A stretch of DNA of 64,000 nt from Aquatica leii. Taxonomy: Eukaryota; Arthropoda; Insecta; Coleoptera; Lampyridae. A program made the position numbers and the translations under genes. The notes beneath the pieces were generated by a model, which worked only from the letters and a program-made list of their open reading frames with translations, was not told the origin of the DNA and did not search any database. The first letter of the stretch is position 1. Each line of letters starts with the position of its first letter. Shown one piece after another: positions 1 to 13,200 of this stretch. The DNA lies in NCBI GenBank assembly GCA_035610365.1, contig CM069432.1:236868104-236932103 (forward strand), written 5' to 3'.

Positions 1-1402
1 CCTCGAGTTTCGTTCTCGGCCAGTCAACCTAGCCTGTAATGAAGCTTTTCCCCAATCGGTATGTAATCTACTATTACAAACTCAGAGAATTTTTATTTTA
101 TTAGTTTATGAGTAAAAAAATAAAAACGAAATTGAAGATTTAATATTTTTTGCATTATTTCGAAATAAAACATCGTAGTAGTTGATCAGCATAAAAATGC
201 CTAAATTTTTCCTAATTTAAGCGATTTCGTATCTCTTGCAATAACTGAACTGAAAAAACCGGCCAGCTTGTATATTTTTTATAGGTAATGATACTGAATA
301 TATAAATAATTTTGGTTAATTTAAAGTATTTTTTTTTCTCAATTGTCTAGTTTTACTAAATAAATGAATAAAACAAAACCTGAGTTTAGACTCAGATTTA
401 TTTAAACCTAAGATATTATAATAACAGCCACATAAAAAACGATCGACGCAAAAACGCCCCTTTGCGGTGAAAGCATATTCTTAGATAATTTGTAAACAGA
501 TTTGATCAAAACATCTTTTCACCTGAATTGCCGCAGATGATACGCAGGCGCACTATATTTGTTTTGACAAACAACATGTTTATGTTACAAAAAACTTGTT
601 ATTAAAAATTATAATAACCGAATTATTCATATTGTTACGAATATTAAAGCTAATTTATTTATAAACAAATATTTACATAATTAGAACTACATGTAATTAT
701 GTAATTAAATCTAACCATATTAAAAAAAAACACTTACACTCAATTATATATTACTATCACTCAAAAAATAATGTCCGCAAATAATTTCTGTTTATATAAA
801 CCGGTATTTGTTTCCGTTAAAAGCACGTACGCTTATACGTCGTTATATTTATTTTTTACTGGCACGGACACTTTACCTATTTATCTTAGCACACACGTTA
901 ATCATTTATTTATTTGAACCGACAGTCTTCCTAACTTCCGACTTCGAAAAACTGACCTCATCTCCCTTGGAATACTTTTTATATGTTTTTGTTATCTGTA
1001 TCTAGAATGTTCAAGATCCTTTGGTCATTGTCTCGAAGTTGAACTTTGAAAACGCTTCAATATGTATGTATTTAGTTTTTAAATGTCTTGGAATTATGAT
1101 TCATTTCAAGCCTATTTATAAGTAAAAGTTAACCAATGCAATTTTAGTTTCATATCATTTAACACCGCTTTGACAATGCGATTCACTATAATTATCAAAC
1201 GTGTGGTTTTCAATACATATTATTTCGATAAGTATGTTACATTGATTACAAAAATGTTGGTACTACATTAGCTACGCGAGAAGTAAGTGAGGTACCCAAT
1301 TTTATGTAAGACAAGTTCTAATTATTAATTTTTTAATAATTTTGTAATAAAAAATTAGCATTTTTTATCTAATTAAATATAATAAAATTATATTTTGCTG
1401 AG
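1..1402. other. AT-rich stretch, no gene seen
   Basis: The only open frames are short and low-complexity. I see no transposon protein, RNA gene or clear terminal repeat here. Confidence 0.6.
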
Positions 1403-2593
1403 ACTACCCTTAATTTTTTTAAATGGCACGACCCTGCTTGTGGCACATCATTTTTTGCAAAATTTAATAAGGAATTCAACGGTATGCTTGTTTTATAATC
1501 TTGATAATTTTTTGAGACAAAAAAATCGAAATAATAAATTTAATGAAATATTAGGTAGTTGTATATTTCAATACTATTTATCTATTAAAAATGTGGTAAT
1601 AATAAAAAATGCTTTGTTAATGTAGTTTTTTTTTAAACAATACTGGTTTATTTGAGTGTTATTTTCATTAAGAACTGTCGTCCACATTAGAACATCTGAA
1701 GTCCCCAATCAAGCAAATTTGTCACTTATCAAATTTTTATTCTATTGGCAATGACCTACACCACCGCCGAACGTGTCGAAATTATCTTTATCTATGGCAT
1801 AAAAAACTGTTATTCGCTAAGAACAGCTACAACTTTTAACAACAGGTATCTTGACCGAAATGTTAGTCACACGTATGTTCTTCAATTGGTTGCCAAATTT
1901 GAGGAAAGATGACCTGTTGCTAATGGAAAAAGAGATAAGCCAAAGATACTCGATGAAGCCGCCAATATTGAAGTACCTGGACCGTTCGATATAAATCCAA
2001 CGATGTCAACTCATCAGGCGGTTGTCTTCAAGAACTATTGTAAGAGCATTAAAACGTCACAAGTTTCATTTTTACAAAACGAACATTGTTAAAGAACTTG
2101 GAGATGATAATTCAGTCAGAAGAATTAAATTTTGTGAAACTATCATCCATCCAATTAATGCAAATCCACAATTTCTAAGAAACAGTTGTCTTGAATTATT
2201 ATAAAGTGTCATCGAACCGTTAAAAGTTGAAGAATTAGAAAATCAAAGAAATATAAATGGAAATCTTCATTTAAACGAGGTTTTATTCCATTTCTAACAA
2301 GATGAAGCTTTTCCTCATTACGTAAGACCAGTTAGACAATTGTTAGATGACCATTATCCAGATTGATGAATTGGTAGAGGAAGGCCAATTGAACGGATTT
2401 CTTGATCACCGAATTTAACATAATTGAAAATTTATTAATACATCAAAAATAAATTAAATTATCTCTCATTATTTTTTATTCCTTGTAAAAAAATTGTCAA
2501 AATTATAAGCCAAACATATCGTTAAATTCCTTATTAAATTTCCCAAAAAATGACACAAGCAGGGTCCTGCCATTTAAATGAATCAAGGGTAGT
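1403..2593 (+). mobile_element. Mariner-like (DUF4817-type) DNA transposon with long TIRs, decayed
   Basis: The ends are inverted copies of each other. The left end begins ACTACCCTTAAT and the right end, reverse-complemented, begins ACTACCCTTGAT. The match continues with gaps for about 130 bp (about 1403-1537 against 2461-2593), including the shared block ACCCTGCTTGTG. The element is about 1.2 kb and encloses a broken transposase on the plus strand. Internal deletion and stop codons make it non-autonomous. No convincing target-site duplication could be assigned. Confidence 0.85.
1751..2420 (+). pseudogene. Broken DUF4817/mariner-like transposase
   Basis: The frame opens with MTYTTAERVEIIFIYG and continues through QLVAKFE and KRDKPKILDEAA, the helix-turn-helix half typical of insect DUF4817 transposases. 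A later frame gives RALKRHKFHFYKTNIVKEL and INANPQFLRN. The segment with the first catalytic Asp is missing, and the sequence resumes near the FQQDGAPPHY box, here degraded to F-stop-QDEAFPHY. A degraded IGRRGPIEW-like end follows. In-frame stops (for example after AKFEER) and at least two frame changes show it is dead. In living relatives this enzyme performs cut-and-paste transposition at the TIRs. Confidence 0.85.
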
Positions 2594-3257
2594 TGCTGGG
2601 AGGGGGTTAATTTTACAAATATCCTTTAAACGTCAAAATACGCTCCTTCAATATTAAAATTGACCTTTTTTTGAATTTTTATTTTCGCATTCGTTTAAAA
2701 ATTAAAGCAATTGAAAGTTTTAAAAAACTTACCTTGTATATAAAAGATGTTAAAATCAGAAAATTATCTTTCGACATACTTAGTCTTCTCTGTACTAATA
2801 TAATTCCAATTAAAATAATTTGCTTTACACCTTCTTCATTATATACGCGATCGTGAGATTTTCACACTCAGTCACTTTAAGATATTCTGCACTGATACTG
2901 TAATCCGCAATAGGTCTATGTGTAAAAAACGTCTTGTGATTGCATCAAACTAAAAATAAATTAGATTTCTTTCAAACCATTATATAATACAATTTAAAAA
3001 AATTTCTAAAAAGAGTAGTATAAACATAAACTCAACTTAGCAAATTGCATTTACGTAAATTAAACAAACTTTAGAGCATAAACAAATTTTTGTTGTTAAT
3101 AATTTAATTTGGTCGTTGATTACGTGTTAAAGTACAAACAAAAAACCTTTTAATTTAAAAAAAAATTATGTTTCTTCGGGTCACATTTTACTACACTTTA
3201 AAATTACAAAAAATAATAAGAAATAAGAATTTTGTGTGTAAAACGATAGTCAAGCCA
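2594..3257. other. AT-rich stretch, no gene seen
   Basis: There are only short low-complexity open frames. Nothing recognisable lies between the mariner-like TIR and the PLE tail that follows. Confidence 0.5.
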
Positions 3258-3480
3258 AGCTTTCGTCACACGTCGCAGTGGACATCTTCACAAGTTGAAA
3301 CAAACTAATTGATTGCGTTTTAAAAGATTGCTTTTATAGACTAGATTCTGTCTGCAAAAACTGCTTTCTAAACATTTGGTAGGGAAAAACTAGAAGCTTT
3401 GAATTAAAAGAATTTTTTCAATCGATTCCTTAATTTTTTGTTATATTAGTCAGAAACATTAGCCAAAATCTTAGTGCTTC
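3258..3480 (-). mobile_element. Penelope-like element family D, 3' tail only
   Basis: This block matches the two ends of the PLE at 46.5-49.3 kb. One shared part is the TTTCGTCACACGTCGCAGTG region (compare 46532-46551). The other is the block reading GCCAAAATCTTAGTG at about 3463-3477 (compare 48112-48126). In minus orientation it contains a hammerhead-like core, TGAAGA then a hairpin GTCCAC/GTG-T-GAC then GAAAG, at about 3260-3292. The first core base is changed. Only the end of the GIY-YIG ORF and the 3' tail remain, which fits a 5'-truncated insertion. Confidence 0.65.
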
Positions 3481-5490
3481 CAAACAAAATTTTATGATTT
3501 CAAACTTCTATTGTAATGAACGTTCGAGTTAAATATATTTACAGTTAACTTTAAACAAGTGTTACAAATAAATACAAAAAAATGTGCAAAATTTATTAAC
3601 TAAAATTCTATATTTTGGTGAAATATAATAGCAAGAATATTTAATGTATTGTTAAGGTTATTGATTTTATTTTTTAACACCAATTATAAAGGTAAACGGC
3701 CTTTCGTTATATAAATTATAGCTCTAATTAATTTTTACTCTAGTTATTTAACGGCTTTTCTATAAATACCGTTTGATGTATTATTAATGAGAAAAACTCA
3801 ATAATCATTAATTGACTTTAACTGCATTCAAAATGAATGTTATAACATGCATTAATGTAACAATGTGTTCATGTTGTTATATAACGTCAATAAAAAGTAA
3901 TTTTCATTATTTTAATGCAAATATATACATGTATAGATGCAACATTGTCAGATCGTCATTGTTATCTCCAAATTTTATGAAAATGGAAGTTCTTTGTCAG
4001 TTGAACAGTAGTCGTCTCACGTCTATATTGAAGTGCTGCCTTTTTATGTCGTATACAGTATCTGATCATAGTAATCATGATGCAAGACCTCATATTGTGC
4101 AGGTTTCGTCGACAACGAACCAGTTTAATATCGGTTGCGCTGCCTCGAAACCCGTAGCATATGAGGTCATTTGATGTTTAATAGTAATACCATTTTCGTT
4201 TATTTAACAATTTTCAAAATTAAAACGTGCATTCGTATCGATATATTTGTGCATCCGTTTTTAATAGATGTGCTACAAATTTGTATTATAAATTGACATA
4301 CAATAATGAGCACTCGATAACAATATGTTGCTTTACAGAGGCTATTATAAAATCACGCTACACTAAACATAACTACAACATTGCGCTAATGATTCGTGAT
4401 CCCCCTTCAATTTATTAAATGTTTATTCAAATTAATGACTATCATACCAACACCATGCATTTTTATACATATACATTTAATTATCAATTTTAGAAATTTA
4501 TACAAGTTAAGAAAAAAGCATTTTGTGGATTACTAAGATGTATTTATTTCTTGTTGCTTTTAACCCACACTTAATACAGACATTTCATATAATACCAAAT
4601 TCTTCTTTTTTAACTAAGAGAGCGGAGGATGCTTCCCAAAAAATGTACTTTTGCGTTGCTTTTTCCATAAATTAAAGCGTAGGTTTGAATCCGGTGGTAA
4701 TATAGTTTCGTATTGGGTTTTACGTACACAAAGTTTTTATCGGCATGGAAAGAATTTTAAAATAAACTTAGAAATATTTAATAAGATCGTTATAAAGGTT
4801 CTAAAAAAACATTGTTTTGTATTGCAGTGTGCATTTTCTTTTAGAGAAAATTGCAAAGAAAGCGACTAATTATTTTGAATTTTCTATTAATATAAGTTAC
4901 AAAATAAAGGTTTTTTATGTAAAATCTGTTATTGTAAAGTTTTTGAATACGAATTTTCTGATTTTATTTTAATGAATTTTCACAAATACGAACTTCGTCT
5001 TTATCTAAATCAAAATACAAATTTATTTCTACAGCAAACTAAAACAGATTGGTATTAAAAACCTAAAACATTTTTTATAAATTAGAATTAAAGAAAATAT
5101 CATTCAATTTACTGTATTAATCACTATTTGTTTTGTTTTTTTAATCTTTAACAATGCAAAAATTTAATAATCAAAAACAACAGGTTTTTAAACAAAAAAT
5201 TAAAAAAAAAACAAAATGTCAAAAAAATTTAGATAACAAATACAACAGTTATGCAATATTGTATAAAATTATAATGTTACGTAACCCAAACACGTCAACA
5301 TTTGTTTTCCTATTGTTAAAAATGCTATTGCAGTAACATATTTTTTCTTAAACACAATAAAAAGTTGCTGACTATACGATTAGTCAGTAAAACCTATGTA
5401 GAATCTTTTAAAAATTGTAGAACTATTTAGGCAATGCATAACAATTTTTTGCGTTATCTAACTAAGAATTTAATCGTTAAATTTATTTTT
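3481..5490. other. AT-rich stretch, no gene recognised
   Basis: The longest open frame (3812-4174, 120 codons) has no recognisable domain and a skewed composition. I regard it as chance. The stretch contains the imperfect foldback listed separately. Confidence 0.45.
4086..4171. repeat. Imperfect inverted repeat (hairpin)
   Basis: The left arm reads GACCTCATATTGTGCAGGTTTCG and the right arm CGAAACCCGTAGCATATGAGGTC, about 22 bp each with a few mismatches around a loop of roughly 40 bp. It could be a small foldback element or a structured remnant. No gene is attached. Confidence 0.55.
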
Positions 5491-7690
5491 TTAGACAATA
5501 AATGTATGCCTATAATGCTTGGATGAAACTCCGCTAAACCAGTCTAAAATCTGGAGCTTTGCTATCAAAAAGTAAGAAAGGAAGAAAGATTGAGGAGTAA
5601 CATCTCGAAAAAAACGAGGATTAGGTGACCCGCCTAAGAGCACTTTGTAAGGATCCAGGATTACGGATAAAAATCGGTCAGCGGTTGTTACGCTGGTTTT
5701 CTTGTAACAACAAAAAAAAAGAGGCAACGCCTAACACAGTTTCCCCCGAGAGGGACTTGCAGGCTTTGTGATGCTAAATTATAGATTAAAGCTAAAAAAA
5801 GGTGCCAAGACGATGAAGGATTAAATTAGGGAGATATTGTCTCATTCTACCCGTACCTGGAAAAGAACAAATAACACAACAGAAGTAATAACACAGAATA
5901 TATATTTATTGTATCACAGAAGTAGTTGAAGAGGACGAAGACAGTACATAAGTATAGTTATATAAACGTTGCAAACAATATTACATAGGTTGATATCACA
6001 GGCCAAATATAAGTTACGCCCTTTGTCTAGGCAACACGTCGTACATCTACGTGCCCTAATCGATCTAACTTTTACATTTAACAAAGGAATGATTTTACTT
6101 TATTAAGTTAAATTTCAAGAATACGAAAATCAAAGTATCGAGAATCAAAGCGCACCCGATAAGTATGTGACACACAAAAAGAGTTTAATATTAATTGTGA
6201 TTACAACCTAGTATGTACGTGTGGTCATTCCAATAATCGACATGACCAACAAAGTAAAATAGAAAATGCAATACTTACACTTGTGTATTATCCAGTAAGA
6301 GATTAGCTAATTCCGTACCTGTCTGACCTAAAACGTAACATGGAATTTGACACAAGCGTACATACTGTGTTAGCACAAGTAATTTGATTTAATGCATACA
6401 ATATTTGACGTAAAAGAATGCGCCGAACTTCTCTCTAATTAACTTCGCACTTGTGTAAGTATTTTTTCCCATAAAGTGGCGTACAACCCCTTAGTCTTCA
6501 GCGACCTGATGTCATAGAAACTTTTCAACAAATAGGTATTATCAACGTCACTGATAAGATTACAGGTGGAAGGATCGGAGCCGCTAAAGAATTAATTTAA
6601 GCCCTCAATACAAAAAAACGTTATAAAATAACATACCTCAAAATAAGCTTTCACTCAACACTACGCAAAATTTGCTCACATATTCACGTGGAGTGGCGTG
6701 AATCAATTTAAAAATAAAAGCCTTGTTGGGCCAAAAAGACCGCTAAGAACGGTACGTAATATAAAAAACGTTAGAAAGAAATGAATTCGTTTTGACAGCC
6801 GGCTACAAAGAAAAAGGCAGGGCATGTCGAGGGACAAATTTTATACTTGAAAAATTTTTATACTCAAAAATTGATCTACCAACTTTTTAACATAATTTTT
6901 GGGGCCGAAAAGAGACTTCTCCAACGGTAAAAGATGCGGAAAAACTACCTAAAACGGGAAGATTGATCTTGACAGTTTCGAAGGACAGTTTATGTAAAAG
7001 ACATACACCCCAAAATTACAGTTCCTGGTCTTTCAGATTAAGAGTTAGAGCGATGGGCCTGTAACTCACTCTTCCAAAAAATCATTTCAAAGAGAACTGC
7101 TAAAAAGTTCGAAAATATGACTTGGATTAAGGATAGATCGAAATTACGACAAACGCTCCAAAAACAGGTTATGATAGACATTACCAGACGAAGCAATAAT
7201 ATGTTTTTAAAAAACTGGAAAAAATGAGAATTGATATACATATATGTGCACACGGAAACAACAAAGAAGGGTAAAGCAACCTAGATTATAGGAAAATATA
7301 TACACAAATACAGTAGTGTTAACAAAGATTTCACTTTCTTAAACAGCAACCCATCATTTTTTTTATGCAGTTGGATGAAAAATACTTTTTAAATTTTTTT
7401 AATTGATTGCGGCGTTGAAATTTTAGAGCAATTTAAAAAAAAATGCAGCTTCAAAAAAAAATGATTACAAAACTGGTGTTTTTTGAAACTTTGGAATTCT
7501 TTTTTGTAAATTCATAGATGAAAGTCAGAAGTACTTAAATGGTCTAGAAGATATTTATCTACAGTTATGAAGATGTTTTCAATTAGATCACAAGAAGCAT
7601 TATTTTAATCAAGCAGGATTATTCTAGTAAACTTGCTTCTATTAAACAAAAAACATAAAGAAAGAGACTATATAACAACACAAAAAAATC
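5491..7690. other. Unassigned stretch, possible LTR-element remnant
   Basis: This interval is less AT-biased than its surroundings. Read on the minus strand, a G-rich run (CTCTCGGGGG, about 5741-5750) is followed by TGTGTTAGGCG. This looks like a polypurine tract next to an LTR start, and a 78-codon open frame covers 5491-5727. I could not find a second LTR or any pol motif. The retroelement reading is therefore only a guess. Confidence 0.2.
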
Positions 7691-7699
7691 TAAAAAATA

Positions 7700-7789
7700 T
7701 TAATTTAACAAGTGTTCAAAACTTTGCCCATTTTGTTGTCGGCACGTCTCAAGTCTTTGCCGTAAAGATTTACGCACGTTTTGTAACAT
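7700..7789 (-). pseudogene. C-terminal scrap of a DUF4817-type transposase
   Basis: A 29-codon open frame runs MLQNVRKSLRQRLETC and ends with FEHLLN and a stop. This is the usual last helix of DUF4817/mariner-like transposases (pattern NVRxSLRRRxxxC...FEHLL). Nothing upstream on the minus strand could be aligned with confidence. It is a relic of an older element. Confidence 0.5.
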
Positions 7790-7839
7790 ATCGTAAATAA
7801 AATCTGTTGATGATTAAAAACATCGTTAACTACAAGAAA

Positions 7840-8399
7840 ACAAACATAACACAAGTACAAAAAGGCACAAAGCGGAAAGTAAACACAATTAAGTTTAGTG
7901 TAAAAAGTCCACGATAATAGTCCTTAAGGCCCTGCTAGACAGCTCATAAAATTTTTCACTGCGCCTACCATTAGTTAAAAATGCAACCAGTTATGCAAAA
8001 CCTATCTGTTTCCTGCAGGGCGATGTATGACCTTCGCCAACAAGTATTCACATTGTATTGGAATTTGAGCTTTATCGACAAGTAAAAATAAATTGTTTTC
8101 ATAAAAATATTGATATTTAATCATAATTCTAGAAATTTTTGATGACTTCAAGTGTTTATAATTCGTTAAAGCTATGTCATGATAGAAGATTTTTTTTTTA
8201 ATTGTTATTATTTATTCTACATTTGAGGAAATTGTATAGTAACACAAAGTGAAAAATATCAAGTTTCACATAATTATTTAAAAAAAAAGGTTCTATCTTG
8301 ACATGTGATAACATGTCCTTATCACTATGACGTATCCATAATTTCTTCAAATCGCAAGATAACATTATAATTTACTAAAAACTAGAGGTATTTTTAACA
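7840..8399. other. AT-rich stretch, no gene seen
   Basis: I see no recognisable coding, repeat or RNA feature here. Confidence 0.5.
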
Positions 8400-9480
8400 T
8401 TGTTCTTATGGCAGAACGGTGTGTTGCCTAACTTTCTGTCCGGATACCCCTTAAGAAATTTGAATGAACTTAAACTGGAGAATAAGTTGCAAACAATGAA
8501 CACAAACAATAGCCCAAAAGAAATTCACGAACAAATAAAAATGTGTATACACAAAACAGTACATAAAGCTTTAGGATATAAAAAAAAATAAATACACAAA
8601 ATTCAGAATGGTGATCACAAAACATAAAAAATTAATAAATAAAAAAAAGAGAATATAATATAAAATTAAACTCCCATGAAATTGAGAACAAGAAAGTATA
8701 GGCATATTGAAACAAGAAGATTAAACAAAAAATTAAAAAAAATGTGAAAAGTTAGATAGATGCATGAGAGAAACAAAGGTTGCCGAAGCATAGAAACGAT
8801 TCAATATAAAGAGAAATGAAGGACACGACAGTATCAAACAATTAGTAGAAATAAGTCAGTGCAAACAATACTATTAGAATTTAGTGAATAAAAATTGAGA
8901 AGAATATGACACATAGCATCGATATAAATATAATAGATCAACTAGTAGAAAAGGTAATGGCACTAGAAGTTAAAAAAACGCTTAAAAATCAAAAAATGGA
9001 AAAACGACGGGTAAAGAAAACATTGCTATTGAATTGATAAAATATGAGCCGAATAAGCTACATGAAATCTTTGCAGAATCCTTCAACAAATGCCAGTAGA
9101 AGATATCCCGAAAAGTTGGAATACAGCTTACTATCTTTATCTTTAAAAAAAGAAAAAAAAGAACATATAAAAAAATGAGAAAAGAGATATGCATAGAAGG
9201 ACAGTGGTTTCCGAGCTGGAAGATCATGTTTGTGTTACAAATAATAATCGAAAAACAAACTGCAAAGATTATTTTCACCCACTTTGTTGACTTAGAAAAG
9301 GCTTACGATTACATACCGTTGAAGAAGCTATTTAAAGTTTTGACAACGATTGGCCTTAGTAACATTTATGCAATTTGGACCTTATATAAAACATTTTGGA
9401 TTCAAGGAATAAGAAAATTTTGTCTAATAGAGTAATAGATGAAAAAACTTTGAGAGATAAAAACAAATAGCGATCAAAAT
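8400..9480 (+). pseudogene. Non-LTR retrotransposon fragment (RTE-like RT)
   Basis: The first part (8400-8591) resembles the linker between endonuclease and RT: KEIHEQIKMCIHKTVHKAL. Later frames give QLVEKVMALEVKKTLKNQKM, then IAIELIKYEPNKLHEIF, then pieces of a QSGFRAGRSC-type motif. The open frame 9175-9435 contains the clear RT motif HFVDLEKAYDYIPLKKLF, followed by GLSNIYAIWTLYK. Several frameshifts and stops occur, and the catalytic palm motif (F/YADD) is not present. The pattern matches the RT family often annotated as craniofacial development protein 2-like, which belongs to the RTE group. The clade assignment is tentative. Confidence 0.65.
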
Positions 9481-9668
9481 GCGGGATGCGGCAACGGCTT
9501 TAGGACCTCTGCCTAAAACAATAAATAATAATGGTCGAATGTAGTTTAATAATAAGCATTTGTGGTGTATCGACAACTGGTTTATGGGTAAAATGGTTTA
9601 ATTTTTTAACTGGTTTATTCACTATTCTTTCAGCATTGGGTTTTAAATTCTTAAAATAAAACGATATA

Positions 9669-10770
9669 GTCAACGGGTAATTTCCGGGAACGTAATAATT
9701 TTAAATGCATTTTTATTGTTGAACAAATATTTTTCAAATAAAAAATATTTTACGTTTCTTTTAAGAATATTGGCTTTTAATAAATGAATAATTATAAAAA
9801 ATATTAAAAACAAAATCATACAAATATGAACAATTTTATTTAGCAATGTTAATTAGTCCACCAGTCATATATAATATTTTTAAAAAATAACATTGGAATG
9901 CAATTATATCAAATATCCCGAAAAGTAAAAATCGTTTTTTTTAAAAGACTAGTTAAATTTGCTTGTTAAATTCTAATTGACTTTTACATACTAAAATTAA
10001 AACTTCATTTACTTTTGTCACTTAAAATAATAAAGATTTACAAAATTAAGAAACCTTCTTTCTTTATATTTAATAAAGAAACTTCTAATTTAACATTTAA
10101 TATTTTGTATAAGATTCATTACTATTGATATAACTTTGTTACTTCTGTCGCATGTTATTTACAAGTTTCTCCGTAATTTGGAAGTTTCTAAAGGGGTTCC
10201 ACGTTTCTGTCACGTGTCGCGTTAATTCCATAACATTTGTTTCTCTCACTCTACTTGCGTTAAAATCTTCCCATTCTTTTATAGAAGCAACCCACAAATT
10301 TTCAGTGTAATTGAGATCAGGTAATTTGGCAGACTTTGGTAAAATTTTCACTTCCGGATGATCTTCGAGCCAAATTTTCATTGTATGGCCTGTGTAATTA
10401 TCTTGTACAAAAAAATGCTCATATTTCATCTTTGAGATATAGAGCACAAACAGTAGATAACATCACGTCTTCTAAAATTGCAATGTAGGGTTTTGCGTTA
10501 AATCTTAGTTGTGTTATTAGCAGTTTTTACACATCCACCCCCAAAATCAGCATTGATGCGTCCACTTGTTTTTTTAGGACTAGTAAACTAATTAACATTA
10601 CTAAATGAAATTGTTCATATTCGTATGATTCACTGTTTGATATATAATATAATAATATTCTTAAAGGAAACGTGAAACAAGAAATTAAAACTTTCTATTA
10701 TTAGAAAAATATTTGTTCAATGATAATTATTTATCCAAAATTGACACTTTCTCGGAAATTACTCGTTTAC
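9669..10770 (-). mobile_element. Tc1-like DNA transposon with about 100-bp TIRs
   Basis: Left end GTCAACGGGTAATTTCC (from 9669) and the reverse complement of the right end, GTAAACGAGTAATTTCC (to 10770), are inverted copies. A second shared block is TTGAACAAATATTTTTC, and a third is TTTAAGAATATT. Both ends are flanked by TA (9667-9668 and 10771-10772), the expected target duplication for this superfamily. The interior holds a truncated transposase on the minus strand. Confidence 0.85.
10139..10610 (-). pseudogene. Truncated Tc1-like transposase, C-terminal half
   Basis: The open part (10139-10447) contains FFVQDNYTGHT, HPEVKILPKSAKLPDLNYTENLW and a terminal FRNFQITEKLVNNM. These are the second catalytic Asp (QDN), the PDLNPIENLW box with the catalytic Glu, and the C-terminal tail of Tc1-like DD34E enzymes. 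Upstream, a broken frame retains GRINADFGGGCVK, the region just after the first Asp. The helix-turn-helix domains and the first catalytic Asp are absent, so it is inactive. Confidence 0.8.
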
Positions 10771-10772
10771 TA

Positions 10773-11221
10773 TTTCGTTATGTAAATAAATTTGGTGTTT
10801 ATTTATGCAGCCACTAAATATCCAAATTAACTAGCAATACTTACGTATGAATTTTTTTAATATAAGAGTTTTTTATATATTTAGTTGTAAACAAAGGCAA
10901 AAATAGATTCTTATGTAGTCATTTTGTTGTTCGTTAATGAATTTCACATATTTCAATGTAGCGTTGTTTTTTATAATTTTTTATCGGTTTTTTAAATGCA
11001 CATGAAGACAGTAACAAATTATATACACCTATTACGAAAACGATGTAAGTATATAATTGAACTAAAGGAATTTGAGCTTTTAATACGTAAAAAATAAACA
11101 AGAGAGTGTAACGTAAAAATGTAATGTATGTATTTCTTTGAAATGTTAATATTGATATTTTAAGCCAATCTTCTTATGCTCATCGCTAAATTTCTATTTT
11201 ACGTGCGTTAGGGTTAAAGCA
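10773..11221. other. AT-rich stretch, no gene seen
   Basis: No recognisable coding or repeat feature was found. Confidence 0.5.
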
Positions 11222-13200
11222 ATATTGACAAGCCCACACGCGTAAGCAGATCCTCTTCTATTTTGCTCGATCATGTCATTTCGATGATACCCATGGTTTG
11301 TCTGACTATTCTTTTGTGTTTGTATCACTTAATTATAACAAAGTTTATGCGACTTCCAAAAAATTTAGGCATTTTAATGGTATACAAACAGAATTATTTT
11401 TAAATGATTTAAATTTAATCCCTTGAAATAATTTTTATCGCATGAATGACATCGACGAAAAAGTATCGTTCTTCAATATTGCTATACTTGAACTTTTTGA
11501 TTTACACGCTCCTTTAAAGTTATACAAATCACATAAGCCTTCTACTCCTTGGCTCACTGATAACGTTAAATTAATGATGAAACTGCGAGATGGAGCGTGA
11601 TCGTGTCTCTGCAAACTGAGTTTATTACAAATTGCTAAGAAATGTTGTTAACGCATCTGTACGCAGCGAAAAGATAGCTTATTTTGAATATATGGTTTCT
11701 TGTAATAAGAACAACACTCATAAAATCTTGAAAACAATTAAATATGTCGCCCGCTGGTAATCTACTTTCCCAATTCCGAGATCCTGATACAATTAACACA
11801 TTTTTTTGCTGCTTCCTAGAATACTTCAATTACAGCTTTTGATAACTTAATATCGTACTATATTAACAAGAAGTTAAAGATGTAATATATAACATCAAAT
11901 CAAATGCGGTGGGGCTTGAGAAATTAAAAATACAAATGATACAATTTGCTGTCTTTCCATTTTGCCAGTTGTGACGCATATTATAAGCTCATGTTTACTT
12001 GAGTCTACTTTCTCTCTTTCATGAAAAATTATACATGTTCTATCAATACCTAAAACAGAGAACTGCGTTAAATTAAATGATCTTCGTCCAATAAGCATTA
12101 TTTTGCCTTTATCAAAAATTTTAGAAAACATAGTTGCAAAGCAAATTAATCTCATCTTACCAAATTCAATATTCTCCCAACAGTGCAGTCTGGTTTTAGA
12201 CCGGGATATAGTTGTGCGCCAAATTTAGCTTCTGTCACTGATGATATAATTAGATTCTGGTTTTGCTTTGATCTTAATTGATTTTTTGAAAGCGTTTGAT
12301 ACCATCAACCATAATCTATTATTTTCGTCATGCATTTCATAAGATTTGGCGTGCTTTCTTTAAATTTCGTTAAACAATTCTTAGGTAATAGGTCTCAATG
12401 TGTCAGAGCTTATAAGTTGTTCAAATCTTCTTCAGTTTCTTGTGGCGTTCCACAAGGCTCTGTCCTTGAATCCTTGCTATTTTCCATTTATTTATACGTG
12501 TAATATTTTGCATAAACTCACAATCATACTTTTCGTTTAAATGTGAGTATTTAAGAGCCCAATAGTGCATAAACTCTTTCAAACCTTTTACGGATGATCT
12601 AGAACCAAAACCTTAGCATAAATCCGGCAAAATCTTACGTTTTCTTGTTCTGTGGCAAGGCCGTGAAGAAATTTCTCTAAACTAACATCTAACTAAAAAT
12701 CTAGGATTAATCTTGGATGTTTATCTGTGGTTTAGGAGCCATATATCTTCAACAATTAAAAAAGCATATCAAAAATATCTCTGTATGTTCGTAAATGTCT
12801 CTGTGATACGCTAGTTTTAAGCCATTTTACCTATTGCAATGTTATTTATGGTTCTTGTTTAGATTGACGCGAGGCTTATAAAATTCAAAAGATTAAAAAT
12901 TGTTGTTAGCGTTTCATTTGTGGTATAGGTCGCTGTCGAAGCATCTCATTTGCTCTGAAAACAGCGCACTGGCTGAAAATGATTCAGAGAAGATACATAT
13001 GTTTCAGTATTTTTGCTCATTGAATACTATTGTGCAAAATCCTTCCTGACCTACATGAAAGAATAACCTTCTGCACAGACATCCATAACATCAATCTACG
13101 GCTGAATATCTGTTCCACGACATAGTAAGACGTTATTTAGATGGTCATTTTCGTATAATATCGCTTCGATTTATAATACAATAAATAATGATTAAAAGTT
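11222..13200 (+). pseudogene. Decayed Jockey/CR1-type non-LTR retrotransposon
   Basis: Translating all three plus frames gives a chain of RT landmarks broken by many stops. They are an early endonuclease-RT linker, a Gln-Ser/Gly-Phe-Arg-like site near 12185, and the FDTINHNLL palm block near 12290-12320. Then come CGVPQGSVLGPLLF-like sequence near 12440-12490, LGLILDVYLWFRSH near 12700, and the terminal NINLRLN...PRH...FSYN block at 13090-13160. The order matches a single element that lost its frame. The YADD motif is not preserved. No intact ORF remains. Confidence 0.7.

Noticed and set aside
3812-4174. 120-codon open frame as a host gene
   Set aside because: No domain, no plausible splice context and a composition like its AT-rich surroundings.
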